This document shows positions 9,103 through 18,590 of a DNA stretch of 39,311 nucleotides, one piece after another (position 1 is the first letter of the stretch; every line of letters starts with the position of its first letter). The notes under the pieces were generated by a model. It had not been told where the DNA came from. It did no database searches and saw nothing but the letters and a program-made list of their open reading frames with translations. A program made the position numbers and the translations under genes. Where the stretch lies: assembly GCA_025055435.1 (NCBI GenBank), contig JANWWN010000028.1, forward strand, positions 1 to 39,311, given 5' to 3'. The DNA comes from Cyclobacteriaceae bacterium. Lineage in GTDB: Bacteria > Bacteroidota > Bacteroidia > Cytophagales > Cyclobacteriaceae.

Positions 9103-10353
9103 ATGATCCGAACGCTACGCCTGAAATACCTGCTGACTTACCTCTGGATATTTTCGATTAGTCTTGCAGGTTTAGCCCAGGAAATTCCTACCGACCCGGC
9201 AATAATTAAAGAAGGAGAGTCCTTATTTAAGGCCAACTGTCAAACCTGCCATCGTGTTCATCAAAAGCTCGTAGGGCCAGCCTTGGCCGATGTGTACAAC
9301 CGTGCACCTTCTATTGACTGGATTAAGGCGTTCATCAGAAATTCGGCCGCAGTTATTGCCAGCGGTGATGAGTATGCCGTAAAACTCTATAATGAATATA
9401 ATAAAACCCAGATGACGGCCTTCACTGGTCTGAAGGATGACCAGATCATGGCCATACTGGCGTATATAAAAGATGAGACCATTAAGGGACCTCCACAGGC
9501 CCAGCCTCAGCCTGGTCCGGCAGGTCAACAGGTTACTACCGGAGTACCTGAATCTTACCTGAATGTCATCCTCATCGGATTGGTTGTTATTCTTGTTCTG
9601 CTGGTTATTATTCTCGGTTTCCTCATTTCTGCTCTGAAAAGGCTTATCGATCAGAAACCGCTTAGCGAGGAAGACCGCGAATTGGTTCATTCTACGGTTA
9701 CACTTTCAACCGTTGTTCGCAGCAAAGGTTTCTTGTTTATTGTGGTTTTCTTTGCTACAACACTGGCAGTCAAGGCAGTTATTAACGGACTTTACTCGAT
9801 TGGTATTCAAAAAGGCTATGCTCCGAAACAGCCTATTGCATTTAGCCATAAACTACATGCCGGAGCTTATGAGATTGACTGTAAGTATTGCCATACCGGC
9901 GTGCTGAAAGGCAAAAGCGCTACTATTCCTTCCATTAATATCTGTATGAACTGCCACAGTCAGGTAAAAACCGAGTCGCCACAGATTCAGAAACTCTGGG
10001 CCGCGGCCGACTGGCAGCCGGAAACAAAGACCTATGGACCGAACCAACAACCCATAGAGTGGGTGCGTATTCACAACCTGCCCGACCTTGCTTACTTCAA
10101 CCATGCCCAGCACGTGGTGGTGGGCGGCATCGAGTGCCAGACCTGCCACGGTCCTGTTGAGGAAATGGAAGTCGTTCAGCAATATTCTCTGCTTACCATG
10201 GGATGGTGTATAGATTGCCACCGCAAAACTGATGTGAACGCGAAAGGAAATGCCTATTACGACAAGCTGGTTGAGCTGCATAGTAAGCAGTCGAAGCAGC
10301 CGATGAAAGTAGAAGACATTGGCGGGCTGGAATGTGCCAAGTGTCATTATTAA
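9103..10353 (+). CDS. actA: alternative complex III subunit ActA, multiheme cytochrome c with fused monoheme domain
   Basis: A 416-aa c-type cytochrome with a signal peptide (about 1-26). The N-terminal class I cytochrome domain has CQTCH at 46-50 and a candidate axial Met at 104. A proline/glutamine-rich linker and two hydrophobic segments (about 152-177 and 208-228) follow. The C-terminal domain carries five more CxxCH sites starting at residues 260, 281, 345, 369 and 411, giving six hemes in all. The pentaheme part matches ActA of alternative complex III, which passes electrons from the ActB/ActC quinol-oxidising core toward ActE and the oxidase. The extra N-terminal heme domain is an addition to the pentaheme form I know. 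First gene of the operon. Confidence 0.92.
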   Translation: MIRTLRLKYLLTYLWIFSISLAGLAQEIPTDPAIIKEGESLFKANCQTCHRVHQKLVGPALADVYNRAPSIDWIKAFIRNSAAVIASGDEYAVKLYNEYNKTQMTAFTGLKDDQIMAILAYIKDETIKGPPQAQPQPGPAGQQVTTGVPESYLNVILIGLVVILVLLVIILGFLISALKRLIDQKPLSEEDRELVHSTVTLSTVVRSKGFLFIVVFFATTLAVKAVINGLYSIGIQKGYAPKQPIAFSHKLHAGAYEIDCKYCHTGVLKGKSATIPSINICMNCHSQVKTESPQIQKLWAAADWQPETKTYGPNQQPIEWVRIHNLPDLAYFNHAQHVVVGGIECQTCHGPVEEMEVVQQYSLLTMGWCIDCHRKTDVNAKGNAYYDKLVELHSKQSKQPMKVEDIGGLECAKCHY

Positions 10354-10394
10354 TAATGCGTATTTAATCCAACCTGTATAACCTGATAAAATAC

Positions 10395-13300
10395 ATGGAA
10401 GAAAAACCTACCAAGATATACTGGAAAGGACTGGAGGAGTTGAGCAACGCCCCCGAGTTTGTTAAACGTGCGCATAACGAATTTGGCGAACCGCCCCGTC
10501 CGGAAGAGAACATTGAGCATTCGCGCAGGGACTTTCTGAAAATGATGGGCTTTGGCGTGGCTGCTGTTTCGCTGGCTGCCTGTGAAGCTCCGGTTCGCAA
10601 AGCCATACCGTATGTAAACAAACCTCTGGATGTTGATCCCAGTCTCCCCAATTATTACGCATCAACCTATATCAATGGAGGAGACTATTGCAGCATCCTG
10701 GTAAAAGTAAGGGAGGGTCGTCCCATCAAAATAGAAGGTAACTCCCTTTCGGGTGTAACCCGTGGAGGAACCAGCGCGCAGGTTGAGGCTTCCGTATTAT
10801 CGTTGTACGATAATGCGCGGCTTCGTTTTCCGCGGGTCGGTGAGAACCGAAAGGCTACCTGGGAAGAAGCTGATAAAGAAATCATCGACAAACTGACTGC
10901 TGCTTCCATCAGCGGATCGAAAATTTATATCGTCAGCAATTCAATTATCAGTCCGAGTACAAAAAAAGTTATTGAGCAGTTTCGCTCGAAATACCCGACC
11001 GTACAACATGTACAATACGATCAGGTTTCGATGTACGGCATGTGGAAAGCCAATGAAGAATCGTTTGGCAAAGGCTTCATTCCATCTTATGATTTCAGCA
11101 AAGCCAATATCATAGTAAGCATTGCTGCCGATTTTCTTGCTACCTGGCTTTCACCGATTGAGTTCACCAAACAATATGCTCAAACCCGCGAGGTTAGCGA
11201 AGATAAGCGTACCATGTCGCGCCACTATCAGTTTGAGGCGGGTATGAGCCTTACGGGCGCCAACGCTGATTACCGCACTCAGATCAAACCGTCAGAGGAA
11301 GGTGCGGTGGTTATCCAGCTATACAACCTGTTGGCGGCAAAAGCCGGAGCAGCAACAGTTCAGGGCGGAATTGACAAACCCTACCTTCAACAGGCTGCCG
11401 ATGAATTGTGGGCCAACCGAGGTAAATCGGTTGTGGTGGCAGGCTCAAATGATAAAAATATCCAACTTATTGTTAACGCCATCAATAACCTGCTGGGTAA
11501 TTATGGAACTACCATTTTGCCCCATCTCCCGGTAAATTACCGTCAGGGTAACGATGAGCAAATGGCTGCCTTTGTTAATGATTTGGATACGGGCACAGTG
11601 GGGGCAGTTATTTTTTATAACTGCAATCCGGTGTACGATCACCCCATGGGTGAAAAGATTGCCGAAGGCCTGAAAAAAGTTGGATTAAAAGTTTCAACAT
11701 CTTATAAAGAGGACGAGACGGGTGTTCTTTGCTCCGTACTGGCTCCCGACCATCATTATCTGGAAGCGTGGAACGATGCCGAGCCCAAGAAAAATCATTT
11801 CAGTCTGGCACAACCGGCTATCACGCCCATCTTTAAAACCCGTGCGGCTCAGGAAAGCTTCCTGATTTGGGCGGGCCAGTCTAATGTAGATTATTACGAA
11901 ATCCTGAAATCGAACTGGGCATCCTGGTTTTTCAAAGGAGGCCATCTGCAGTCGTGGTGGGATAAGCTTTTGTTCGATGGTGTATATGAATTACCGGTAG
12001 AGGCCATATCGGTAAACTTCGGCGGAAATGTTCAGGCTGCAGCCGGGGCTATAAATGCTACTTATAAGTCGGAAGGACTTGAGTTGTTTATTTATGAAAA
12101 TGCTACTGTAGGTAACGGTTCTCAGGCTAACAATCCGTTATTACAGGAACTGCCTGACCCGATTACCAAAGCGGTTTGGGAACATTATGTAACGGTATCG
12201 CCTGCAGATGCGAAAGGCATTGATTTTTCGGAAGCCAAGACTCGTTATGCCACCATTTCGGCTAACGGTCGCACCGTGAAACTGCCTGTACTCATTCAGC
12301 CCGGTCAAACACCGGGTACATTAGGGATACCTGTAGGTTACGGTCGCACCAAAGCAGGAAAGGTAGCCGATGGTATCGGAGTTAACGCTTATCCGTTTGC
12401 CACCCTTGTAAACGGTTCGCTTTGCTTCCATGCCGTTAATGTTTCCTTTAAAATCGAAGATGAAAAGTACTGGCTGGCTACAACGCAAACCAGTCAAACC
12501 TACATGAAGCGGGCTACCGTTATTCAGGAGGCATTGTTAAGCGAATTCAAGGAAAATCCGGCTGCCGGACGTTTCTATCCCAAAGTGGCTACCTGGAAGA
12601 GTGCTGAAGAAAAAGTAGAGCCGGGTAAGCTTTCGTTGTGGAAAGGCCACGACTATTATAACCACCACTGGGGCATGGCCATCGACCTCAACACCTGTAT
12701 AGGTTGTGGTGCCTGTGTGGTGGCCTGCAATGTAGAAAACAACGTTTCGCTGGTAGGCCGTCAGGAAGTGATTAACCGGAGGGAAATGCATTGGCTTCGT
12801 ATTGATCGCTATTACAGCACCAATGCCGATGTACATGATTTGAAAGGCCTGGAAAAGGCTGCCGAAAATCCGGAGGTAGTATTTCAGCCCATGCTGTGTC
12901 AGCATTGCAACAACGCACCTTGCGAAACCGTGTGTCCGGTGGCTGCTACAACCCACAGCACGGAAGGTCTTAACCAAATGACCTATAACCGTTGTATTGG
13001 TACTCGCTATTGTGCCAACAACTGCCCGTACAAGGTAAGACGCTTCAACTGGTTTAAGTACCACGACAATCGTCAGTTTGAACAGTCCAACCCGGCCATG
13101 AACACCGATTTGGGTAAGATGGTGCTCAACCCGGATGTAACGGTTCGTTCGCGCGGAGTTATGGAGAAATGCTCGTTCTGCGTGCAACGCATTCAGCAAG
13201 GAAAGCTTACCGCCAAGAAGGAAAAGCGACCGCTGAAAGATGGCGATGTGGTAACGGCCTGCCAGGCTGCCTGCAGTACCGGGGCTATTGTATTTGGTGA

Positions 13301-13487
13301 CTTGAACGATCCGGAAAGCCGAATCAGCAAGCTGTTGAAGATACGTCCTGCTGATGAAAAGCGGCCATACGGTATCGATAAAAAGGCCGATAACCCGCGC
13401 GCTTACCAGGTTCTGGAAGAAATCGGTGTGAAGCCGAACATCTGGTACTTAACCAAAATACGCAACAAAGAACAACAACAAGCCTGA
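10395..13487 (+). CDS. actB: alternative complex III subunit ActB, Tat-exported molybdopterin-like/iron-sulfur fusion
   Basis: A 1030-aa fusion. The N-terminal ~740 residues resemble a molybdopterin oxidoreductase (ActB1), which in characterised complexes has no Mo cofactor. The C-terminal ~270 residues are a ferredoxin-like four-cluster module (ActB2). Cysteine sets are [15 protein letters not shown]-x4-C-x3-C, CIGTRYC-x3-C with only three cysteines, and CSFC...CQAAC. This fits three 4Fe-4S clusters and one 3Fe-4S cluster. A twin-arginine motif SRRDFLK (R44-R45) is followed by a lipobox LAAC with C63, so the mature protein is probably folded before export and lipid-anchored on the periplasmic face. 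It lies between actA and actC and relays electrons from quinol to the hemes. Confidence 0.93.
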   Translation: MEEKPTKIYWKGLEELSNAPEFVKRAHNEFGEPPRPEENIEHSRRDFLKMMGFGVAAVSLAACEAPVRKAIPYVNKPLDVDPSLPNYYASTYINGGDYCSILVKVREGRPIKIEGNSLSGVTRGGTSAQVEASVLSLYDNARLRFPRVGENRKATWEEADKEIIDKLTAASISGSKIYIVSNSIISPSTKKVIEQFRSKYPTVQHVQYDQVSMYGMWKANEESFGKGFIPSYDFSKANIIVSIAADFLATWLSPIEFTKQYAQTREVSEDKRTMSRHYQFEAGMSLTGANADYRTQIKPSEEGAVVIQLYNLLAAKAGAATVQGGIDKPYLQQAADELWANRGKSVVVAGSNDKNIQLIVNAINNLLGNYGTTILPHLPVNYRQGNDEQMAAFVNDLDTGTVGAVIFYNCNPVYDHPMGEKIAEGLKKVGLKVSTSYKEDETGVLCSVLAPDHHYLEAWNDAEPKKNHFSLAQPAITPIFKTRAAQESFLIWAGQSNVDYYEILKSNWASWFFKGGHLQSWWDKLLFDGVYELPVEAISVNFGGNVQAAAGAINATYKSEGLELFIYENATVGNGSQANNPLLQELPDPITKAVWEHYVTVSPADAKGIDFSEAKTRYATISANGRTVKLPVLIQPGQTPGTLGIPVGYGRTKAGKVADGIGVNAYPFATLVNGSLCFHAVNVSFKIEDEKYWLATTQTSQTYMKRATVIQEALLSEFKENPAAGRFYPKVATWKSAEEKVEPGKLSLWKGHDYYNHHWGMAIDLNTCIGCGACVVACNVENNVSLVGRQEVINRREMHWLRIDRYYSTNADVHDLKGLEKAAENPEVVFQPMLCQHCNNAPCETVCPVAATTHSTEGLNQMTYNRCIGTRYCANNCPYKVRRFNWFKYHDNRQFEQSNPAMNTDLGKMVLNPDVTVRSRGVMEKCSFCVQRIQQGKLTAKKEKRPLKDGDVVTACQAACSTGAIVFGDLNDPESRISKLLKIRPADEKRPYGIDKKADNPRAYQVLEEIGVKPNIWYLTKIRNKEQQQA

Positions 13488-13503
13488 TAAATACAGATTA
13501 AGC

Positions 13504-14877
13504 ATGCAAGTAGTTTCAGCCATACGAGAACCTCTGGTTACAGGAGGGAAAACCATTAAAGATGTTTCGCACGACATTAGCCGACAGGTGGAAGGAAAGC
13601 CAACCCGTTTGTGGTGGATGGCTTTCGGTGTTTCGCTGGCCCTTCTGACTTGGGGTGGTTATTGCTGCATCATGATGCTGTGGCACGGCATCGGAATGTG
13701 GGGCCTGAATAAGACGGTGGGTTGGGCATGGGATATCACCAACTTCGTGTGGTGGGTCGGTATCGGTCACGCCGGAACATTGATTTCTGCTATTCTCCTT
13801 TTGTTCCGCCAGCGCTGGCGCATGTCGATTAACCGTGCTGCAGAAGCTATGACCATTTTTGCCGTGATTTGTGCAGCCAGCTTCCCGGGCTTCCATATGG
13901 GCCGGTTGTGGGTTGGTTTTTACTGGGCTTTACCTCTTCCCAATACCTTTGGCTCGCTGTGGGTAAACTTTAATTCACCACTGTTGTGGGACGTGTTTGC
14001 CATCTCCACCTACTTCACGGTTTCGCTCGTCTTTTGGTACATGGGGCTTATTCCCGACTTTGCGGTTATCCGCGATCGTGCCGTTGTACAGGGAAATAAG
14101 TTGCGTGCGAAAATTTACAATGCACTGAGCTTTGGCTGGCAGGGAGGAGCTAAAACCTGGCAGCGGTACGAGTCCGTTGCGCTGATTCTGGCAGGTCTTT
14201 CCACACCGCTGGTGCTTTCGGTGCATACCATTGTATCGTTCGACTTCGCCACATCCGTAATTCCCGGCTGGCATACCACCATTTTCCCGCCTTACTTCGT
14301 TGCCGGTGCCATTTTCTCCGGCTTTGCCATGGTGCTTACGCTATTGCTGGTAACGCGTAAGGTGTTTAAGCTGGAGGAATACATCACGATCTATCACATT
14401 GAGCTGATGAACATCATCATCATCATCACCGGTTCGATCGTGGGTATTGCCTACATCACTGAGTTATTCATATCGTGGTATTCCCAGGTGCCGTACGAAG
14501 GATATGCTTTCTATAACCGTATTCAGGGGCCATACGCCTGGGCATACTGGTCCATGATGACCTGTAACGTGATTTCACCGCAGCTGTTCTGGATTAAGAA
14601 AATCCGCACGAGCATCGTGGCTACGTTTGTACTTTCCATTATTGTGAACATCGGCATGTGGTTCGAGCGCTTCGTGATTATTGTAACCTCTATCCACCGG
14701 GACTATGTTCCGTCAAGCTGGACGATGTTCTATCCAACCATGTATGACATCGGTCAGTATATCTTCACTTTTGGTATATTCTTTACCGCCTTCTTCCTCT
14801 TTGCCAAGTTTTTCCCGGTAATCAACATGGCCGAAGTGAAGAGCATTATCAAATCAACTTCTGAAAAAACCGCCTGA
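13504..14877 (+). CDS. actC: alternative complex III subunit ActC, NrfD/PsrC-like quinone-binding membrane subunit
   Basis: A 457-aa polytopic membrane protein of the NrfD/PsrC family with about ten hydrophobic segments and short loops. Conserved polar stretches include [24 protein letters not shown] near residue 80-105 and [11 protein letters not shown] near 120. In ACIII this subunit docks to ActB2 and carries the main menaquinol oxidation site. The ATG at 13504 follows the actB stop by 16 bases, and the stop is 2 bases before actD. Confidence 0.92.
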   Translation: MQVVSAIREPLVTGGKTIKDVSHDISRQVEGKPTRLWWMAFGVSLALLTWGGYCCIMMLWHGIGMWGLNKTVGWAWDITNFVWWVGIGHAGTLISAILLLFRQRWRMSINRAAEAMTIFAVICAASFPGFHMGRLWVGFYWALPLPNTFGSLWVNFNSPLLWDVFAISTYFTVSLVFWYMGLIPDFAVIRDRAVVQGNKLRAKIYNALSFGWQGGAKTWQRYESVALILAGLSTPLVLSVHTIVSFDFATSVIPGWHTTIFPPYFVAGAIFSGFAMVLTLLLVTRKVFKLEEYITIYHIELMNIIIIITGSIVGIAYITELFISWYSQVPYEGYAFYNRIQGPYAWAYWSMMTCNVISPQLFWIKKIRTSIVATFVLSIIVNIGMWFERFVIIVTSIHRDYVPSSWTMFYPTMYDIGQYIFTFGIFFTAFFLFAKFFPVINMAEVKSIIKSTSEKTA

Positions 14878-14879
14878 GT

Positions 14880-15410
14880 ATGGAAGCAGACAAGCATTTT
14901 GTAGTTGGTATTTTTGATGATGAAGATGTTTTGCTGGATGGAGTGAAAAAAGTCCGGTCCAGTGGAATCCGCATTCACGAGGTATATACGCCTTTCCCTG
15001 TTCACGGACTGGACGAGGCCTTGGGCTATTCGCGTACGCGTCTTCCCATAGCTGCCTTCTTATTTGGCTTAACGGGTACCATTCTTGCGCTCCTCATGCA
15101 GTTCTGGATGCTGGGTTACGACTGGCCTATGATAATTGGCGGTAAAAACTTTGCCTCACTTCCTCCTTTTATTCCGGTAACCTTTGAGTTGACGGTATTG
15201 CTTGCTGCGCTGGGCATGGTAGCAACTTTTCTGATTGTAAGCGATATGAAGCCCTATAAGTGGCCGCGTCAGTTTGATATCCGTAGCACGGATGATAAGC
15301 ATGTGATGGCCATTGATTTGGCTGTGAATGCCGGAAAATCAAAGGATGAGATTATGCGCATATTGCGCGAAAGCGGTGCATCGGAAGTGAACGAAAAAAA
15401 TTTTGAATGA
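14880..15410 (+). CDS. actD: alternative complex III subunit ActD (DUF3341)
   Basis: A 176-aa protein with an N-terminal cytoplasmic alpha/beta region (KHFVVGIFDDEDVLLDGVKK at the start), two membrane helices (about 58-80 and 105-125) and a C-terminal tail. This is the DUF3341 architecture of ActD, a structural subunit without cofactors. It starts 2 bases after the actC stop. Its stop at 15408-15410 is one base before the actE ATG, indicating translational coupling. Confidence 0.9.
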   Translation: MEADKHFVVGIFDDEDVLLDGVKKVRSSGIRIHEVYTPFPVHGLDEALGYSRTRLPIAAFLFGLTGTILALLMQFWMLGYDWPMIIGGKNFASLPPFIPVTFELTVLLAALGMVATFLIVSDMKPYKWPRQFDIRSTDDKHVMAIDLAVNAGKSKDEIMRILRESGASEVNEKNFE

Positions 15411-15411
15411 T

Positions 15412-16056
15412 ATGACATCAGTTCTCAATAAAAAACTTGCTGCCTTAACGGTACTGGCTCTGGCTTCCTGTAAGGCGGGTGGCGATTATCAGGGTATGGA
15501 GTACGCGCCCAATATGTACCACTCAGTGGCCTATGAACCGTACACGCAGATTACGGATAAGGATGCCGGACGTTGGGTAACCTCGATTGAGTACGAGGAC
15601 GGACATGCGGAATATTATAACAGCAACAACCTGAATCCACACAAAATGAATATGCGTATGCCACCTCCGCACACGGTAAGTCGTAACTATATGCCTTATC
15701 GGCTGCCGGCCGATAGCCTGGAAGTGGCTGCGAAGAAGGTGAGTCCTTTAAAAGGAGATGAGAAGGCCATACTGGCAGAAGGAAAAGTATTATATGAGAT
15801 TTATTGTGACCACTGTCACGGTGCAAAAGGCGAGGGAGATGGTAAAGTTGCAACCGGAGTGACTATTGACGGAGTGGAACGCGGGTTTTATGCCGGTGTT
15901 GCTAACCTGAAAGGTGATGCCTACAAGAATATCACCGAAGGACACATTTTTCATGTGATTACCATGGGCAAAGGTCTGATGATGCCGCATGGCTCTCAGA
16001 TTAGTCCGGAAGACCGGTGGAAAATTGCCCGCTATGTTAAATCCTTACAGCAATAA
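15412..16056 (+). CDS. actE: alternative complex III subunit ActE, monoheme cytochrome c lipoprotein
   Basis: A 214-aa protein starting at the ATG at 15412, which I prefer to an in-frame TTG nine bases upstream. A lipoprotein signal ends at LALASC with C20 as the lipidated residue. One CxxCH (CDHCH) lies in YEIYCDHCHGAKGEGDG around residues 126-140, and a Met-rich GKGLMMPHGSQIS segment supplies the likely axial ligand. ActE is the terminal heme of ACIII that hands electrons to the oxidase. No cytochrome c domain is fused to subunit II here, so direct ActE-to-CuA transfer, as in the ACIII-aa3 supercomplex of Flavobacterium, is plausible. Confidence 0.92.
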   Translation: MTSVLNKKLAALTVLALASCKAGGDYQGMEYAPNMYHSVAYEPYTQITDKDAGRWVTSIEYEDGHAEYYNSNNLNPHKMNMRMPPPHTVSRNYMPYRLPADSLEVAAKKVSPLKGDEKAILAEGKVLYEIYCDHCHGAKGEGDGKVATGVTIDGVERGFYAGVANLKGDAYKNITEGHIFHVITMGKGLMMPHGSQISPEDRWKIARYVKSLQQ

Positions 16057-16071
16057 CGAAACGTACACGTC

Positions 16072-17454
16072 ATGGGTCATACGCATATTACGATAACGGA
16101 AGAAAGATTTGAGTTCACGGCCAAAGCCCGCAGGCAGATTATTTATCTTCTTCTGGCTGGTGTAGTACTGTTGGCACTCGGTCTGGTCATTTCTATTTTC
16201 GGAGGAGAGGCGCATCACGGCAGCGAACACCACGGACTTTCAGCTCCGGGTTCATCTCAATTGGTAGCCAGCCTCGATACCGTTGCTCCTGCCGAAGGAC
16301 ACGGTGAAGGTGGCGCTCATCATGAGGAAAAGCCAACCTGGCTTAAGCGCCTGTACACCACACTCTGGATGAACAACATTTACTTTATAGGGTTGGGGAT
16401 CATCGGCCTCTTCTTTGTGAGCATACAATACGCTGCGCAGGCCGGATGGTCGGCGGGTATCAAGCGTATCCCCCTTGCCATGGGGCAATGGTTACCCGTG
16501 GCTTTTGTCAGCACGCTGGTGCTTTGGTTTATAACGCATCACGATGTGTTTCATTGGACACACAGCTATTTGTACGATAAAAACAATCCTGAAACCTTTG
16601 ACGAGATAATAGCAGGTAAGGCACCATTCTTTTTCTGGCCGGGTGAAGCCGGGGGATTTCCGGTATTCTACATGGTGCGTATGGTGCTCTTCTTTGGTCT
16701 GTGGATTTGGTTTTTCTATACCATTCGCAAAAACATGTTGGCCGAAGATCAAATCGGAGGCACTTCCTTCTGGTACAAAAACCGCAGTCTTTCTGCATGG
16801 TTCCTGGTTTTCTTTGCAGTAAGCTCATCCGTAGCAGCCTGGGACTGGGTAATGAGTATAGACACGCACTGGTTCAGTACCATGTTCGGTTGGTACGTAT
16901 TTGCAAGCTGGTGGGTTACCGGCCTGGCCTTTATTACTCTTATTGTGGTTTATCTTAAGGATGCAGGGTACCTGAAAATTGTTAATGCCAATCACCTGCA
17001 CGACCTGGGTAAATTCGTTTTTGCCTTCTCTATCTTCTGGACGTACATCTGGTTCGGACAGTTTTTGTTGATCTGGTATGCCCATATTCCTGAAGAAACG
17101 GTGTACTTCGTTGAACGAATGTCCACTCCTCCGTACAGTTGGATTTTCTTTGCCAATCTGATTCTGAACTTTGTACTGCCCTTTTTGTTATTGATGACGA
17201 GAGACGCAAAGCGACAGATGTCCATGTTGAAGTTGGTAGCACCAATTGTTATTGTTGGTCATTGGTTTGACTTTTATAACATGGTTACGCCTGGCGTAAT
17301 GAAAACTGATGGTGGACTCGGGTTCATTGAAATCGGAACGGCTTTCATTTTCCTGGCTGCCTTTTTATGGGTTACACTGAGCAGCCTCTCGAAGATGCCG
17401 TTGTTCGGAAAAAATCATCCGATGCTGGAAGAGAGTTTACACCATCACATTTGA
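16072..17454 (+). CDS. actF: alternative complex III subunit ActF, second NrfD-like membrane subunit
   Basis: A 460-aa polytopic protein with about ten membrane segments, related to ActC. It has a His-rich loop (EAHHGSEHHG, near residue 45) after the first helix and a second His cluster (HGEGGAHHEE) soon after. ActF pairs with ActC in the membrane core of ACIII; a role in quinone binding or proton movement has been proposed but not settled. The stop is 24 bases before coxB, so the oxidase is encoded in the same transcription unit. Confidence 0.9.
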   Translation: MGHTHITITEERFEFTAKARRQIIYLLLAGVVLLALGLVISIFGGEAHHGSEHHGLSAPGSSQLVASLDTVAPAEGHGEGGAHHEEKPTWLKRLYTTLWMNNIYFIGLGIIGLFFVSIQYAAQAGWSAGIKRIPLAMGQWLPVAFVSTLVLWFITHHDVFHWTHSYLYDKNNPETFDEIIAGKAPFFFWPGEAGGFPVFYMVRMVLFFGLWIWFFYTIRKNMLAEDQIGGTSFWYKNRSLSAWFLVFFAVSSSVAAWDWVMSIDTHWFSTMFGWYVFASWWVTGLAFITLIVVYLKDAGYLKIVNANHLHDLGKFVFAFSIFWTYIWFGQFLLIWYAHIPEETVYFVERMSTPPYSWIFFANLILNFVLPFLLLMTRDAKRQMSMLKLVAPIVIVGHWFDFYNMVTPGVMKTDGGLGFIEIGTAFIFLAAFLWVTLSSLSKMPLFGKNHPMLEESLHHHI

Positions 17455-17478
17455 GAAGAATTAGAAAAGTTAACGTTT

Positions 17479-18558
17479 ATGATGTCATTTCTGATTACTA
17501 TCGGGGCACTGCTAACACTGGTTATTCTGTTTTTGATTTTCAGAATAGCAAGTCTGGTTTCTGTTGCAAAGGGGAGAAACCCGGAAGAGGTAAGTCCGAA
17601 CAACGGTGTTCACGCTGTTCTTTTCCTGTTGTTCATGGTGCTCGGCCTTGTGGGTTTCTTTTGGTATTCCTATACACACTTTGATAAATATACCCTTCCG
17701 GTTGCTTCGGAGCACGGTGTTGTAACCGACCGGCTGTTCTGGATAACTATGGCGGTAACGGTAGCAGCCTTCGTTATCATCTTCATTGTGATGTTCTGGT
17801 TTGTTTTCAAGTATCAATATAAGGAAGGCAGAAAGGCAGCTTTTTATCCGGATAACCATTGGCTTGAATTAACGTGGACGATCATCCCGGCAATTGTACT
17901 GGCTGTTCTGATATTCACCGGCCTCCGCGCATGGAACAATATCACCAGCCCGGCCTCTGAACAGGCTGAAGTTATTGAGGTGATTGGGCAACAATTTGCA
18001 TGGTCGGTGAGGTATCCCGGTAAGGATAATGTTTTGGGCAATGCAAATTACAGGTTCATCGATAACTTTGGTAATGACCTCGGATTGGATCTGACTGATG
18101 CGAAAAGTTTTGATGATTTTAAGACGCTTGAATTACACTTACCCAAAGGCCGTGAAGTACTTCTTAAAATCAGAGCCAAAGATGTAATTCACAGCGTATT
18201 TCTTCCGCACTTCCGGGTAAAAATGGATGCCGTCCCGGGCATGCCTACGCACTTTAAATTCATAGCCACAAAGTCCACCCGGGAAATGCGCGAGGAGACC
18301 GGTAACCCGGATTTTAATTACGAAATGGCTTGCACGGAAATTTGCGGTCGTGGCCATTTCTCCATGCGTATGCTGGTGGTGGTTCATGAACCGGCTGAAT
18401 TTGATAAATGGAAGAGCGAACAGGAAACCTGGTTAAAACAAAATCCCGGATACCTTGAAAAAATACCTGCTGACTTGAGGGAAGTTGCGCTGGTAAAGTC
18501 TGGAATGGAGAAATCAAACAGTGGAATAAGTACTCTTGTGGCAGGAGGAATGCACTAA
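17479..18558 (+). CDS. coxB: cytochrome c oxidase subunit II
   Basis: 359 aa with hydrophobic segments around 3-25, 45-65, 85-110 and 130-150, then a periplasmic cupredoxin domain. The CuA site is complete: H238 in DVIHSVF, then C285-TEI-C289-GRG-H293-FS-M296. There is no C-terminal cytochrome c domain. The extra N-terminal membrane segments are common in Bacteroidota subunit II proteins as far as I know. It accepts electrons, probably from ActE, and passes them to heme a in CoxA. Confidence 0.94.
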   Translation: MMSFLITIGALLTLVILFLIFRIASLVSVAKGRNPEEVSPNNGVHAVLFLLFMVLGLVGFFWYSYTHFDKYTLPVASEHGVVTDRLFWITMAVTVAAFVIIFIVMFWFVFKYQYKEGRKAAFYPDNHWLELTWTIIPAIVLAVLIFTGLRAWNNITSPASEQAEVIEVIGQQFAWSVRYPGKDNVLGNANYRFIDNFGNDLGLDLTDAKSFDDFKTLELHLPKGREVLLKIRAKDVIHSVFLPHFRVKMDAVPGMPTHFKFIATKSTREMREETGNPDFNYEMACTEICGRGHFSMRMLVVVHEPAEFDKWKSEQETWLKQNPGYLEKIPADLREVALVKSGMEKSNSGISTLVAGGMH

Positions 18559-18590
18559 AATTGAATGTCTGAATTATAAAGATTACGAGT

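Noticed and set aside
9853-10347. 164-codon minus-strand frame opposite actA
   Set aside because: Antisense to the multiheme domain, with no family resemblance and no promoter or start context.
12537-13199. 220-codon open frame on the minus strand
   Set aside because: It lies entirely opposite the iron-sulfur module of actB, has no recognisable domain and is best explained by the codon bias of the real gene.
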